A stretch of DNA of 25,569 nucleotides. Source: Dicyema japonicum. Lineage: Eukaryota; Dicyemida; Rhombozoa; Dicyemidae. The stretch is taken from assembly GCA_011109175.1 (NCBI GenBank), contig RDEW01000028.1, positions 244,227-269,795 of the forward strand. The letters are read 5' to 3'. Position numbers and translations under genes: made by a program. The notes under the pieces were generated by a model. The model was not told the origin of the DNA. It worked only from the letters and a program-made list of their open reading frames with translations, and ran no database searches. This document shows positions 1-9,512 of this stretch, piece by piece; position 1 is the first letter of the stretch, and the number at the start of each line of letters is the position of its first letter.

Positions 1-300
1 TCAAAATTTAAAGTTGCAGATTCTATCATGCATATTTCGCTACTTCAAACCATTCCTCTTTTTAAATTTAACAAGCCACCCCTTGCTTTCTTTGAAATCA
101 GTGATCCCTCGTATCGATGCAAATGTTTTGGGTTTCTCAGTAATAATTTCATCGTTCATAATGGCTTTTTTAGAATCCATTGAATTAAGCAAGAAATCAT
201 ATCATAATCGAAATCACTAAACTTTAAATATTCTTTGCGAAAAATGTCAGATCGTAAGTTATTCAACATATTTTCAGATTCTCGTTTACTTCTCAGATTA
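1..300 (-). mobile_element. pogo/Tigger-type transposase remnant (CENP-B-like DNA-binding part)
   Basis: Reading the minus strand in two frames gives a decayed CENP-B/Tc5-type helix-turn-helix region. One frame has an acidic stretch ending in FDYDMISCLIQW. The next has NDEIITEKPKTFA followed by DFKESKGWLVKFKKRNG, then a stop. The order 'new ligand/EK, then DFKxSxGWLxxFKKRxG' is the hallmark of the second helix-turn-helix in pogo, Tigger and CENP-B proteins. At least one frameshift and one in-frame stop (K* after RNGLK) show it is dead. The catalytic DDE part would lie left of the window or is lost, so intactness outside the window cannot be judged. Confidence 0.6.
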
Positions 301-359
301 TCAATAGATCTACGAAAAATAGGTGCATTATATTTTTTGAAAAAATTTCTAAAATTTTT

Positions 360-1185
360 ATCAAAGGTAATTCAATATTCGATTCAATAAACTTTAAAAT
401 GGCAATTTATTGTTTGTTTTTTAATCGTGTACAGATTGCTATCCAGAACGTCTGTAAGGATTTTAGAAATATGAGGGGCAGTACTAGTTTGTCACATTTG
501 TTGGCTTTAGTTCTTCCAATCCTTTTTGATATTTCATCATTTAAAGTTTTTGTCTGATTTTTCTGTCCAGGAAAGATTGCTATCCAGAACGTCTGTAAGG
601 ATTTTAGAAATATGAGGGGCAGTACTAGTTTGTCACATTTGTTGGCTTTAGTTCTTCCAATCCTTTTTGATATTTCATCATTTAAAGTTTTTGTCTGATT
701 TTTCTGTCCAGGAAAGGAAAGTAGATGCCTTTTCTTTAATTAATGCTCTAATTTTCTGATAGAGTTTTTCATTGTAGAATTTAAATAATCCACGAGGAAT
801 GAATGTTCTCCAAGCAACCTGAAAAAAATGAAACAATCTCTTTCCGACGGTAAAAAATTTTTCGATGCGAAAAATGATGGGATTGTGGTCGGAGATAATG
901 TAACGTCCAAGATGTGTCAGGTGCAAAGTTTTGAAATTTATCATCAAAGGAAGATCTTTTCTTGTAGGTTTTTAACTCCTGTCCTTTGAGTTGGTTTTGA
1001 GAGCAGAAGGTTACATCCAAAGACGTGGATAATTCGTTTTCCTTGTAATGATTCCTAGTGTGCTTCCAGTGATTGTTGGAAAAGTCATAGAGGTGGACTA
1101 TTTTAACAAGGACATCCTCTGAATCTGCTGGCTGTAATTTTAACCAGGCTGGGTGTTTGGAGTTGTCTCCACACTGCTAAAGGTA
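360..1185 (-). mobile_element. CR1/Jockey-like LINE fragment: end of endonuclease and linker
   Basis: The minus strand encodes the last part of an APE-type endonuclease. GDNSKHPAW (1144-1170) matches the GDFNxKHxxW catalytic motif. TRNHYKENELSTSLDVTF follows, then, after a frameshift near 945, ISDHNPIIF (about 867-893), the C-terminal SDHxP motif. Beyond it is the basic linker between endonuclease and reverse transcriptase. No RT motif follows before the fragment is lost below 360. A 141-bp in-frame segment of the linker is duplicated (434-715). Frameshifts and stops make it non-functional. The clade is inferred from the endonuclease motifs only. Confidence 0.65.
434..715. repeat. 141-bp direct tandem duplication
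   Basis: Positions 434-574 and 575-715 are the same 141-bp sequence head to tail without a spacer. I see no difference between the copies. The unit is 47 codons long and lies inside the LINE linker fragment. Identity this high in an otherwise decayed element suggests a recent duplication or an assembly collapse or expansion error. Confidence 0.9.
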
Positions 1186-1930
1186 GGTTTACCACTTTAT
1201 TATTCTAGAAATCCGGGACATTTATTGATTTTGATAATAAAAATCCGGGACTTTTCGGGACAAAAAAAATTTCACAGAAAAACGAGACAATATATTTAAA
1301 ATTAATTAAAAAATTCGATTATATTTTTTGAACTGAATGAACTTTATCTAGACATTTTTGATTATTTAAATAAATCAATGCACAGCATGTCCAATTTACT
1401 ACTCAATAATGATTTAAGGGTTTTTTCTTTCATTCGACTTTTTTTTTGACCAAGTGGAATTTATAATTGGGAAGTTTCTTTCACAGGAGCAGTAGGAACA
1501 GGGTAAGCAAAAAAACATATAATTTTAATAAAATTAAGAATTTGAATACTCTAATTAAAATATTTACAAACATGCATCCAATTTAATTAGTTTTCCATTC
1601 CCATATTACTAAATAATAATATAAAATAGCATTACCGCGCATCAGCAAGCAGATTGTGAAACGTCAGACAAAATCACGTTTTTAGATAAAATTAAAAATT
1701 TCGTTTTTCTTCCGTAAAGGGGGGGGCAATATCAAAATCGCCATTTTTTGTCCCTTGCAAAGCCAGTTTCACGGCGATTTAGAGTGATAAATGGAGCAAG
1801 TTGTTTCTAGCACTTAAACAAACCTATTAGCACTAAAAATTATAAATAACTGCTTTGGGGTACTCTAATGTACCAGTATTCAGGGCACTCACATCACTAA
1901 CACAGATATACAACATATCCATAGATAGAA
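1186..1930. other. AT-rich stretch without recognisable gene
   Basis: No coding segment could be supported on either strand. The left part carries ATCCGGGAC twice (near 1211 and 1243) plus a TTCGGGACA copy, and the same core appears again at 3832. This suggests a degenerate interspersed repeat, but no terminal inverted repeat could be paired. The rest is A/T-rich with short homopolymers and a G7 run near 1721. Confidence 0.4.
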
Positions 1931-2640
1931 ACACAATTCCAACTATGTGAAAGTTGGCCCACATCCACCCAGTTCAAAAAACCTGGAAAACCAAAAGAGT
2001 CCCCTTCTTATCGACCAATATTCCCATTATGCGGTTTGTCAAAAATTCTTGAGAAAATGGTTTTGGACAGCATCTTCCCATATTTACCTAAAGAATCATT
2101 CCAGCACGAATTTAAGAAAGAGTCATCTACAAGTACGCACTTGCAAACCCTCACAAACTTTATTATGACGGGACTTGATTCAAAGCCCAGACACCTCAAA
2201 ACTTTATTGTGCTTGGTTGACGTCCGTAGGGCTTTTGACTCGGTTCCCATAAAAATCTTAACGAGGAAGATCTACTGCTCAAAAATCCCCAGCATTTTCA
2301 AAAGATGGCCTGGGAAATTTCTCACTGATAGAAGAGGTAAAGTCGTAACAAAATCCTGCCAATCGGTCTCAAAATTTTATCCAAACGGCGTGCCATAAGG
2401 TTTCCCCTTGTGACCGTCGCTTTTTAACTTATTCTTGCACGATATTCCAGTTGACTCGAACAAAAATTCCATAACCCTTGCGTATGCCGATGACATAATA
2501 TATGCTTGCAAGAATACATGTGTTACGACAGCTACGAACAAATTGATGTCAAAAACAATTTCTCGAATCACATGACTACCAATAAGGGCAACCCTATTTG
2601 AGGTCCTTGTGGGAAATTCCGGCGGCATATTCACCTAAAA
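1930..2640 (+). mobile_element. CR1/Jockey-like LINE reverse transcriptase fragment
   Basis: Frames on the plus strand give, in order: a YRPI-like motif 'LIDQYSHYAVCQK / SYRPIFPLCGLSKILEK' (fingers, frameshifted), the catalytic A motif LCLVDVRRAFDSVP, then GVP-stop-GFPLxPSLFNLFLHDI (motif B, with the usual Q replaced by a stop) and AYADDIIYA (motif C, about 2478-2504). This is the core of a non-LTR reverse transcriptase. Stops at the QG position of motif B and after YADD, and the missing thumb, show it is a dead, truncated copy. The D/F of FDSVP and the YADD remain. Confidence 0.75.
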
Positions 2641-2984
2641 TGGAAAACTGTCAGAAGAACAGTGTTATCAAAAATGTGTCGTTTCCCGACACTGGGAAAA
2701 TATGAGAACATTGCTGAGAGAAGCCGGGATCACCTGATTCCAGTCGACTTGACCCATAACGACGCATGTGATGTAAATTCTCATCTCTAAAATGAGTAAA
2801 GACAAATAATCTCTGAATTTCAAAAACATTTATATTGCAAAAAATGCTTGATAAACCAGAAACCATTATTTTTAATATTAATAATATTGAAGCCTTTTCA
2901 CGAAAGCCATAGTATTATAGCTCCGCATAGGCAGGACACACACTTTATTTAAGTTAATTTTAACTAATCGTAGGAATGATCTTC
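2641..2984. other. stretch with no recognisable feature
   Basis: Between the LINE fragment and the SINE I see no coding frame with recognisable motifs, no inverted repeat and no RNA-like structure. It may be further decayed LINE 3' sequence. Confidence 0.3.
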
Positions 2985-3182
2985 ACTTCTTTTTTTCTTT
3001 TTCTTGTGTGTGAGTCCGTTCTAGACAATCCAGTTCCTGAGTATCCACTGATGACGGCGTCACTCGTCAAACCCTTTCTGCATCGTAGATGCGTGGAACC
3101 TTCCACCAGATGAACAGCAGCGAGAATCGAACCCGTAACCTAAGTTACTTTAGCCCGACACCTAACCACTGCCACCCGGCTA
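2985..3182 (-). mobile_element. tRNA-derived SINE
   Basis: On the minus strand the element starts with a tRNA-like head. GCCGGGTGGCAGTGGTTAGG (3161-3180) carries a pol III A box, and GGTTCGATTCTC (3122-3133) carries a B box about 28 nt downstream. A unique body of about 110 nt follows, ending in an A-rich tail (AAGAAAAAGAAAAAAAG, near 2990-3006). Head, body and A-rich tail in this order define a tRNA-derived SINE rather than a tRNA gene: the acceptor stem does not close and the sequence continues past the T arm. No target-site duplication is visible. Confidence 0.7.
3122..3174 (-). promoter_or_regulatory. internal pol III promoter (A and B boxes) of the SINE
   Basis: TGGCAGTGGTTAGG (3161-3174, minus strand) resembles the A box TRGYNNARNGG with an extra base. 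GGTTCGATTCTC (3122-3133) matches the B box GGTTCGANNCC closely. The spacing is normal for tRNA genes. Whether it is transcribed cannot be seen. Confidence 0.6.
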
Positions 3183-3185
3183 TAA

Positions 3186-3640
3186 CAATATTGGCGAAAG
3201 AAATTATCTCATTAATTATTTTAAATATAATTTTGTTATGTTTTATTATTTTAAAAGGTTGCTCTTCAATTTTTTTAATTGGCACAAACCCAAAAATTGG
3301 CTCTTTGGCTTAGAAGATTGCCGATCCCTGCACTATGATCAGAGTTCGAATCACAATACTAACAATTGTGGTTTAGAAAAATTTAAACGAGTCACCCATT
3401 AGTCACGATTTTCATTCGAACCATTATCCACTTGATTTGCAACTATTTACACCTAAAGTACTTTGTCGTCGAAAATTCAGTATTTGAGTTCTCCAATTCA
3501 TATATCAAACGTAATCAGTGCCTCGGTACAAAAACTTAACATCGTGAAGGTGCTCGTCTCAAAATTTAAAGGACCCTTAATCCGGTCATTATCAACGCTA
3601 TACACTACGTTCACGAGCCAACAATAAGTTATGGATGTGC
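3186..3640. other. non-coding stretch
   Basis: AT-rich at first, then of mixed composition. I find no supportable exon, repeat or RNA gene before the hairpin at 3651. Confidence 0.3.
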
Positions 3641-3650
3641 AGCTTGAGAA

Positions 3651-3695
3651 CGAGATTCGCTCAAATAGTTTACCTGGTTATTTGAGCGAATCTCG
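3651..3695. other. perfect 17-bp inverted repeat (hairpin)
   Basis: CGAGATTCGCTCAAATA at 3651-3667 is exactly complementary to TATTTGAGCGAATCTCG at 3679-3695, with an 11-nt loop. No poly-T follows and no coding sequence flanks it. It could be a fold-back repeat or the core of a palindromic MITE; no target duplication is evident. Confidence 0.85.
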
Positions 3696-4169
3696 CTCAC
3701 CATCCTAAGAGGGAATAGCCACGCAGTCAGGGAACCCGCTATATAACCGTTAACTCTCTTTTTTTTCCTTAATAAAATTTGTTTATTTGGTGATTTTTTG
3801 CATATTATTAAAAATTATAATAAATATGATAATCCGGGACAAACTTTGTAGGTGTAGGTCTCCGTTACTGTCTCTTGAAAGGAGTTTAATTTCTTTAAAT
3901 TGGTATGGGAGAAGTTAGTACCCCATGCCGCGCAGCAGTAGCCGATTGACGCTTGTAAATAGTAAGAGTAGAGATGATTTACTGTAGGGTGGAAACTTCT
4001 CTAGTAGTATCCAATTAGCGTTTCTACTAAATTTAGTTTTTCTGAGAAAAAGAGATTATGTTGCTCACATGTTTGCTGAAGGTCATTAGTGGGTCATATG
4101 TGACCCCCAGTATTTTAATTGGATTTGTAGAAGAGATTGTTGTCCCATTTAGAGTCAATGATGGTACCG

Positions 4170-4361
4170 AGTTTGTAAATCTTCTATTGGAAGTAAAGAT
4201 CATGGAGCCGACTTTTCAGGACTTGTGTGTAGTTGGTTCCTCGTAAGCCAACAGTACAAGTTGTCAGTTTGTAAATCTTCTATTGGAAGTAAAGATCATG
4301 GAGCCGACTTTTCAGGACTTGTGTGTAGTTGGTTCCTCGTAAGCCAACAGTACAAGTTGTC
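4170..4361. repeat. 96-bp direct tandem duplication
   Basis: 4170-4265 and 4266-4361 are identical head-to-tail copies (32 codons) inside the RT thumb of the LINE fragment, with no gap base between them. Confidence 0.9.
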
Positions 4362-4629
4362 CAGTAATTCTTGTAAACTGGTACTAGCTGTGTGAATACA
4401 CTGGTCTCTTGTTGCCAGGATTAAGTCGTCAGCATAAGCAAGGAACAGGGTATTGTCGCTGCTGTGGGAAGGTATGTCGCTCATAAAGAAGTTGAAGAGA
4501 ATGGGTGAGAAAGGATAGCTTTGCGGAACCTAATTCAGCAGAAATTTAGTGACAGAAAATATAGAATGTGTAATTACTCTTCCTCCTCGTCCATTGAGGA
4601 AGCTTGCAAGCCAAATTTTCAAGTTGTTT

Positions 4630-4982
4630 GGGATGTTTGAGCCATAAATCTTCCAGGTGAGCAGTTTCCTCGGTATCGAGTCAAATCCGTAAATGGAACA
4701 CATATGAGAATAGTTTTTTGGAAACCAATAAAAAGCAAAATGTGTAATTTATAAAATAATAAATATTTATAATTAGAGGGCGAATTAAAATAAAGCAAGT
4801 TCCTANGGGATGTTTGAGCCATAAATCTTCCAGGTGAGCAGTTTCCTCGGTATCGAGTCAAATCCGTAAATGGAACACATATGAGAATAGTTCTTTGGAA
4901 ACCAATAAAAAGCAAAATGTGTAATTTATAAAATAATAAATATTTATAATTAGAGGGCGAATTAAAATAAAGCAAGTTCCTA
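4630..4982. repeat. 176-bp duplication flanking a single N (probable scaffold artefact)
   Basis: 4630-4805 and 4807-4982 are the same 176 bp with one visible T/C difference. The copies abut the single N at 4806 exactly on both sides. This is what results when two contigs with overlapping ends are scaffolded without merging. The single difference would be a heterozygous or base-call difference. Confidence 0.85.
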
Positions 4983-5050
4983 AGCAATCTAATTTTTGGA
5001 GGTTTTTATCGGCAACACCTATTTATAATTTTAATGACTGATTAAATAGA

Positions 5051-6741
5051 ATGCATGCCATTGGAGTTCCTATGCAATATGAAAGGTTCAGAAGTTCTGA
5101 GGACGACTACAAACGTCCCCCACTTCCCACAGAAAGTGGAAACTACAGAATCAGACAAGCATACAATAGTCCGTACCTCTCAAAGGTTGTTATAGTACTC
5201 AGCCAAGGACTTTAAGCCTATGGTAAGGAGCAGTTCGTGTGCGGTGGAAAATCGTTACAACCTTAGAAAGCAGAACGATAGGCCTGTGGAGCCAGCGGGG
5301 GATAGTTACTATAAGCCATTTATGAGTGGGCAAAGAAAAACACACTCAGCAGAAAGTATGCCACGTGAAAGTGAGCTAAAATACAATTTCGATACGAGAC
5401 AAGATTATTCGAGACCAAATGAGGACTACAAGATCCCGAGGATTTCATCATACGACAATCTCTTCTCTCGCATAAGTAGTGATTCTCTTTATGCAAAGAC
5501 GAGATCGAGAAACAGGTCAAAGAACTAAAAGGACAAGAGTTCAATACCTACAACAAGAGACCTTCCTTTGAGGATCATTTTTCACGAACTAAATCCGACA
5601 ATTACGGGACCAAATATGATGACTTTAAGAAGTCAAGAGAACAGGAAGAGAGAAACAAAAAAGTTTTTGGCAAACTAACATTCTAGTTTGATGGGTTCAT
5701 GCGAGATGAGAGCTATCGAAGGTTTGACGATGGAAAAGAACAGGAAATAGAGAGACTCAACAAAGTACTACGACAAGAAAAAGAGAAAAATCAACTTCTT
5801 TCATCAGAAAATGACCGATTGAAGCAAGATCTGACAAAGTGCGAGAATGAGCTATCAAAATTGAAGGAATCACAAAAAAAATCCGCCAAAAAAGTTTCCT
5901 TCAACAACACAGTGGTCGAGAAGTCATCCTCAAGTTGGAGAAATCAATTTGACGACCAAATCAAAGCTAAATATCAAAATCCTTACGAACCTAATGAAGA
6001 AATAAAATCCCCAAAATACGACTTTATGGATAAAAAGTACAAAAACGAGAATTATTCGACCTATAACGAGTTCTACAGGTCTCCAACTTATAATGGGGAT
6101 TATAGGTCTCCAAAATACAGGGAATATAACAGTTTCGAGACCTCTTTAAACTCTAAAAGTTTTGAAATCTCTAAATTACAGATTATAAAAGCAACTACGA
6201 CTACGAGAAAATTGGGCGAAATAAAGAAAAAAGTCAAATAGACACCTCCAGTCAGTACAGCGGGGGGACAGACGCCATCCTCCAAAGTGCGGACAACATT
6301 TTGAAGGAAAATAACGGTAATCTTGGTTTTGAAGACAGATTTCTTTGCAAACATAAAGAATGAAGCATATTACAATCGATTTGGGTCACGTGGTTACGGA
6401 GAATCAGCTCCGAAGATTCCTCAACCTAAGAAACGACTGATGACCCCCAGGACTTTATCAGATTTAAAATTGGGGGACATTGTAAAATTTGAACGCCAGG
6501 ATGGGAAGTTTGCCTGTGGGACCGTAAGATATAAGGGACCGATAGAAAACAAGGGTGGGAGTTTTGTAGGGATCGAATTAGACCAGCCAAGTCTGATTAA
6601 CATATATTTTAGACGGAAAGAATGACGGATCGTTGGACAACAAGAGATACTTTTACTGGTAATCGAATTTAAATATTAAGCCCATCAAATCACGGACTTT
6701 TCATTCAATTTGAGAAGATTCTAGTCTGTTGGACTGATTAA
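5051..6741 (+). CDS. CAP-Gly domain coiled-coil protein, with micro-introns
   Basis: Joining short GT...AG introns gives one open frame of about 507 aa. Introns: 5186-5216 (31 nt; or 5169-5202), 5476-5498 (23), 5663-5686 (24), 6159-6181 (23), 6317-6338 (22), 6591-6612 (22), 6659-6680 (22). The N-terminal third is rich in Y, R, S and P with repeats of the type YRSPKY. A heptad-rich coiled coil follows (QEIERLNKVLRQEKEKNQLL). The C terminus is a CAP-Gly domain: LGDIVKFERQDGKFACGTVRY, FVGIELDQPNGKNDGS, RYFYCPSNHGLFIQ. The GKNDG tubulin/EB-binding motif appears only after intron 6591-6612 is removed. CAP-Gly proteins bind microtubule ends or EB1 and act in the cytoplasm. The start is the first ATG after an in-frame TGA. 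A further 22-nt intron (6724-6745) would move the stop to 6749-6751. The orthologue (CLIP, dynactin or other) is not clear. Confidence 0.8.
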
Positions 6742-7270
6742 TTAGGATTAAAATTACTTCTAACAACTATAACCCATTATTTAGTATAATTTTGAGTTTT
6801 ATTGTTTCTATGCACTTATTGTCACATCCAATTAATTCACATGTAAATGTATATATCGATAAATCATTAATATTTTGGCTATCCCATCACGCGAGCAGGA
6901 GAAGGACGACTCATTCGGATGTGAGAAAGGGGATCAGTTCGAAGTCGAGGAAGATGATTCCCTAGATTCTAATTAATAGGCATAACATTAGGAGAAGGAC
7001 GACTCATTCGGATGTGAGAAAGGGGATCAGTTCGAAGTCGAGGAAGAAGATTCCCTAGATTCTAATTAATAGGCATAACATTAATTGGTCTTAATAGTGA
7101 GGTTCAATGTGAGAATTCTATAATACCGAAAAATAAGAGTTATCATTCTTAATGTTACCAACAGTAACAAATGTCAATTGGCAGTGAATGTGATGTCCTC
7201 TAATATTGTCAATTAACAATGTCACTCGTTGTCATGAAAATACAAGTTTTTATAGGATGATCTTTTTACA
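6742..7270. other. intergenic stretch with a 93-bp tandem duplication and possible acidic exon
   Basis: Unit 6897-6989 is repeated at 6990-7082 with one difference (GATGAT versus GAAGAT). Each unit, read plus, contains EKDDSFGCEKGDQFEVEEDD followed by SLDSN and a stop. This looks like the acidic C-terminal end of a protein and was copied together with its stop codon. Upstream the frame is open only to about 6861, with no clear acceptor. From about 7090 to 7270 I see nothing coding. Confidence 0.4.
6897..7082. repeat. 93-bp direct tandem duplication (31 codons)
   Basis: Two head-to-tail copies, 6897-6989 and 6990-7082, differ at one visible base. No gap base separates them. Confidence 0.9.
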
Positions 7271-9512
7271 TCATCTACAGCTCAGTCGGTCTTCTGAAAT
7301 AACGATTCTTCAGAACGAAGGAAACCGAAGAAATAATCAGCTTTTGAAAATCCATTTCTTCACTGTGTAATAGTTGGATGATTGTTAGTTGAGGAAGCCG
7401 ACTGCGTGGATTGCCAACGAGTTCCGTCATTGGACCAACGGCTCCCGATGATTCGGTCTCAACATGAGTAAATCGGTAGCGGTCCCCAAGACTAAAATAT
7501 TTCTTGATTTTTAGGTTTTCCGAGGTCGAAGCAGCTGCTCCAGGTATCTGAACCGATTTAAAAGATTCGTGCTTGAAAATGTGTCAACACAAGTTGCGTC
7601 CCAGACCAAAGATCTTCCGGGTGTGCAAGGGAAAAGGGTCATCCCGTCAGGTCTCTTTTTATCTTATCGATCGAGACCCACTAATTCAAGCTGTGATGGG
7701 AAGCCTGTAGCCTTCAGAGCTCTGAAGATGTGACGTGGTCCTTTTCCGGCGCTTCTTCTGCAGGACAGCGGGTGCAATCCCTTCGCATCGACTATTTTCC
7801 CGCATCGGCATCGGTTATCCTGGCAAACGTCTAGTCCTAACCTTTGTCCGATCCAGGCGTTGTGCGATTCCAATCCGAATACAGTCATCGTCCAATAGGG
7901 TCCCCAGAAAGGAACACTAAAGTGCATCCAGCCACGCTCAGATGGTTGGCCTCGGACTTTAGGACGTCGAAGATATTCTTGGAGTAAATATCATCCCAGT
8001 CACGTTGCCTCGAAGGATCGTTCGGCATATCCAAACCAGTATCACACCATTCGCAACGAGCTTCGTCGAAGACTTTTTCCCAAGAGAGTCCGGTTGTAAT
8101 ACGTAGGATTTCTTAGACCAAAAGGCTTCCACTTAAACGCGATGACACATATGTTGGATAGGCGATCTCCAGCGCCGACCTGAGACCCGTTCCTCCGAGG
8201 CGTGTAGGAAGCTTGCATTGGTTCCAACTCGGCTCATCAAAGTGGATGTTTAGAAGCAATTCAGCTGATTTTCTCAATGTCCTATCCAGTGACAGGAGAA
8301 TGTCACGGGAGAACATCAGAAAACCAGTGAAGAATTGGTTCCGTAAGCGAGTAAGACAAGTGGAATAAGTTCCGGGGCTCGTTTGCTTGTAGTTTCTAAA
8401 ATTTGATCCCTCATCAATGAATTGAAGGCATTGCAAATGTCCAGCTTGACCCCAATGTGTGGGTTTTATTCGTCTTTCTGTCCAAAAAAACACCTCGCAG
8501 CATGCACTGCCGCCTCGCATCCTTTCCTTACACCAACCCCCAGTTGGAGGGGGGAAAATTCTTAGATATTCTCGGACAGACAATGCTGCATGCGATTTTC
8601 GTTGTCAGTTTTCTGAAATAGTTGCCGACTGCGATGGGGCGGACCCCACCTTCAGGTTTTTTGAAATGCCGCGTCGCCCTTCGGTGACGGTCATCCTTGA
8701 CAAATTTCCCGGAAGCACGAATGGGCGGTAATTTCCGAAGCACATGGATGTTTATGTCTGAGTAGTTCTAGCACCTCAGATGTCGCAGCCATAACAGTTT
8801 CGTCGCTGGCGATGACGCGCAACGCCGCTCGGACGTCGCCTTCGAATAGTTTGCGGTTCACTCTCTCTTTAAGTTTTTCCGGGCCATTCAAATAAACCGG
8901 AGGATTGGAATCAGAATGTCTTGATTTCTTGACTTCCGTCTTGGTGAAAGAAAGCACATAGAAAACCTTCTTCATTTTTGAAGAAAGGGAGTTACCAAGT
9001 GTCGTGCTTTCCTCTGTATTCCTTTGATCTCCTTTTGAGTCGATAAATGGAATTCCAAGGGCCATCGGAGCAAAACTGAGGAGTTTTAGCCAGGCCTCCA
9101 GGTCGTTGGACGTGATTGCATCGTCACTTGCAGAGGTCAGGCATGTAGCCGCGAAGATCCGGACGGGTCTTGGGATCCTGATTGGGATTTTCCTGGCTTT
9201 CCTTAGATCCAAAAAGAAGAGCAAGAGGTTGTTCATATTATTGAAGTCTAGAGGATCGTTTGGTTCAAAGTGTTTGTTTGGAATGATCCTCTGTGTTTTT
9301 CAACCAGTTCCCATGCAGACACTGCAGTTCCACAGGCAGAGCGAGCACGCAGCCCGCTGAGACATCTTTATGCATCCAAGGTGGAAAAAGTCACGGCAAG
9401 ACGAGCAGAAAAGTCCATATTTGCGTGCATTGGTAAAACCGCATGTAGAACATGTAGTGTCCAGTCTCTTGGGTGTAATGTGTGTTGCTCCATTGTATGA
9501 ACGACGCTCCAT
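7270..9512 (-). mobile_element. decayed LINE with PHD finger, reverse transcriptase and restriction-like endonuclease
   Basis: Domains in minus-strand order. A PHD finger (9315-9450) comes first. Next is the region with RKLFEGDVRAALRVIASDE and LLRHKHP (8690-8910), typical of this LINE family before the RT. RT fingers GGVRPIAVGNYFRKL (about 8600-8650) follow, then motif A LDICNAFNSL (8400-8450, different frame). WNQCKLPTRLGGTGLRSA lies near 8170-8225. A zinc-knuckle CRCGKIVDAKGLHPLSC with RRSAGKGPRH follows (7735-7815). The PD-(D/E)xK-like end LVWDATCVDTF (7575-7606) and HVETESSGAVGP (about 7430) close it. The reading frame shifts many times and has many stops, so the copy is dead. This layout is that of R2-like, target-site-selecting LINEs. 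A second copy lies at 17990-19740. Confidence 0.7.
9315..9450 (-). other. PHD zinc finger at the N terminus of the LINE protein
   Basis: Counting from an ATG at 9510-9512, the protein has C-x2-C-x11-C-x2-C-x4-H-x2-C-x15-C-x2-C with W two residues before the seventh ligand (CSTCG, LFCSSC, FFHLGC, LWNCSVC). This is the C4HC3 pattern and conserved Trp of PHD fingers, which read histone H3 tails. A TGA follows at about 9300, so the PHD part is now cut off from the RT part by a stop. Confidence 0.7.

Larger units (their letters stand above)
3845..4985 (-). mobile_element. CR1/Jockey-like LINE reverse transcriptase fragment
   Basis: The minus strand reads through RT motifs in order. First comes FDSIPRKLLTWKIYG with SFLNGRGGRV (motif A end and 2a). 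Then VPQSYPFSPILFNFFMSDI (motif B), LFLAYADDLILA (motif C, YADD at 4425-4436) and ILGVTYDPLMTFSKHV (thumb, about 4077-4124). Last is GYCCAAWGTN with the LKKLNSFQ segment near 3860-3930. It is a long but broken piece: stops precede motif B, and frames change in the thumb. Two duplications disturb it (96 bp at 4170-4361; 176 bp at 4630-4982). Confidence 0.75.

Noticed and set aside
3120-3182. Possible tRNA gene on the minus strand
   Set aside because: A and B boxes are present but the acceptor and anticodon stems do not close and the sequence runs into a unique body with an A-rich tail, so it is a SINE.
4619-4987. 122-codon minus-strand frame with an internal repeat
   Set aside because: It runs across the N and the duplicated contig ends, in a different frame from the RT motifs; its length is an artefact.
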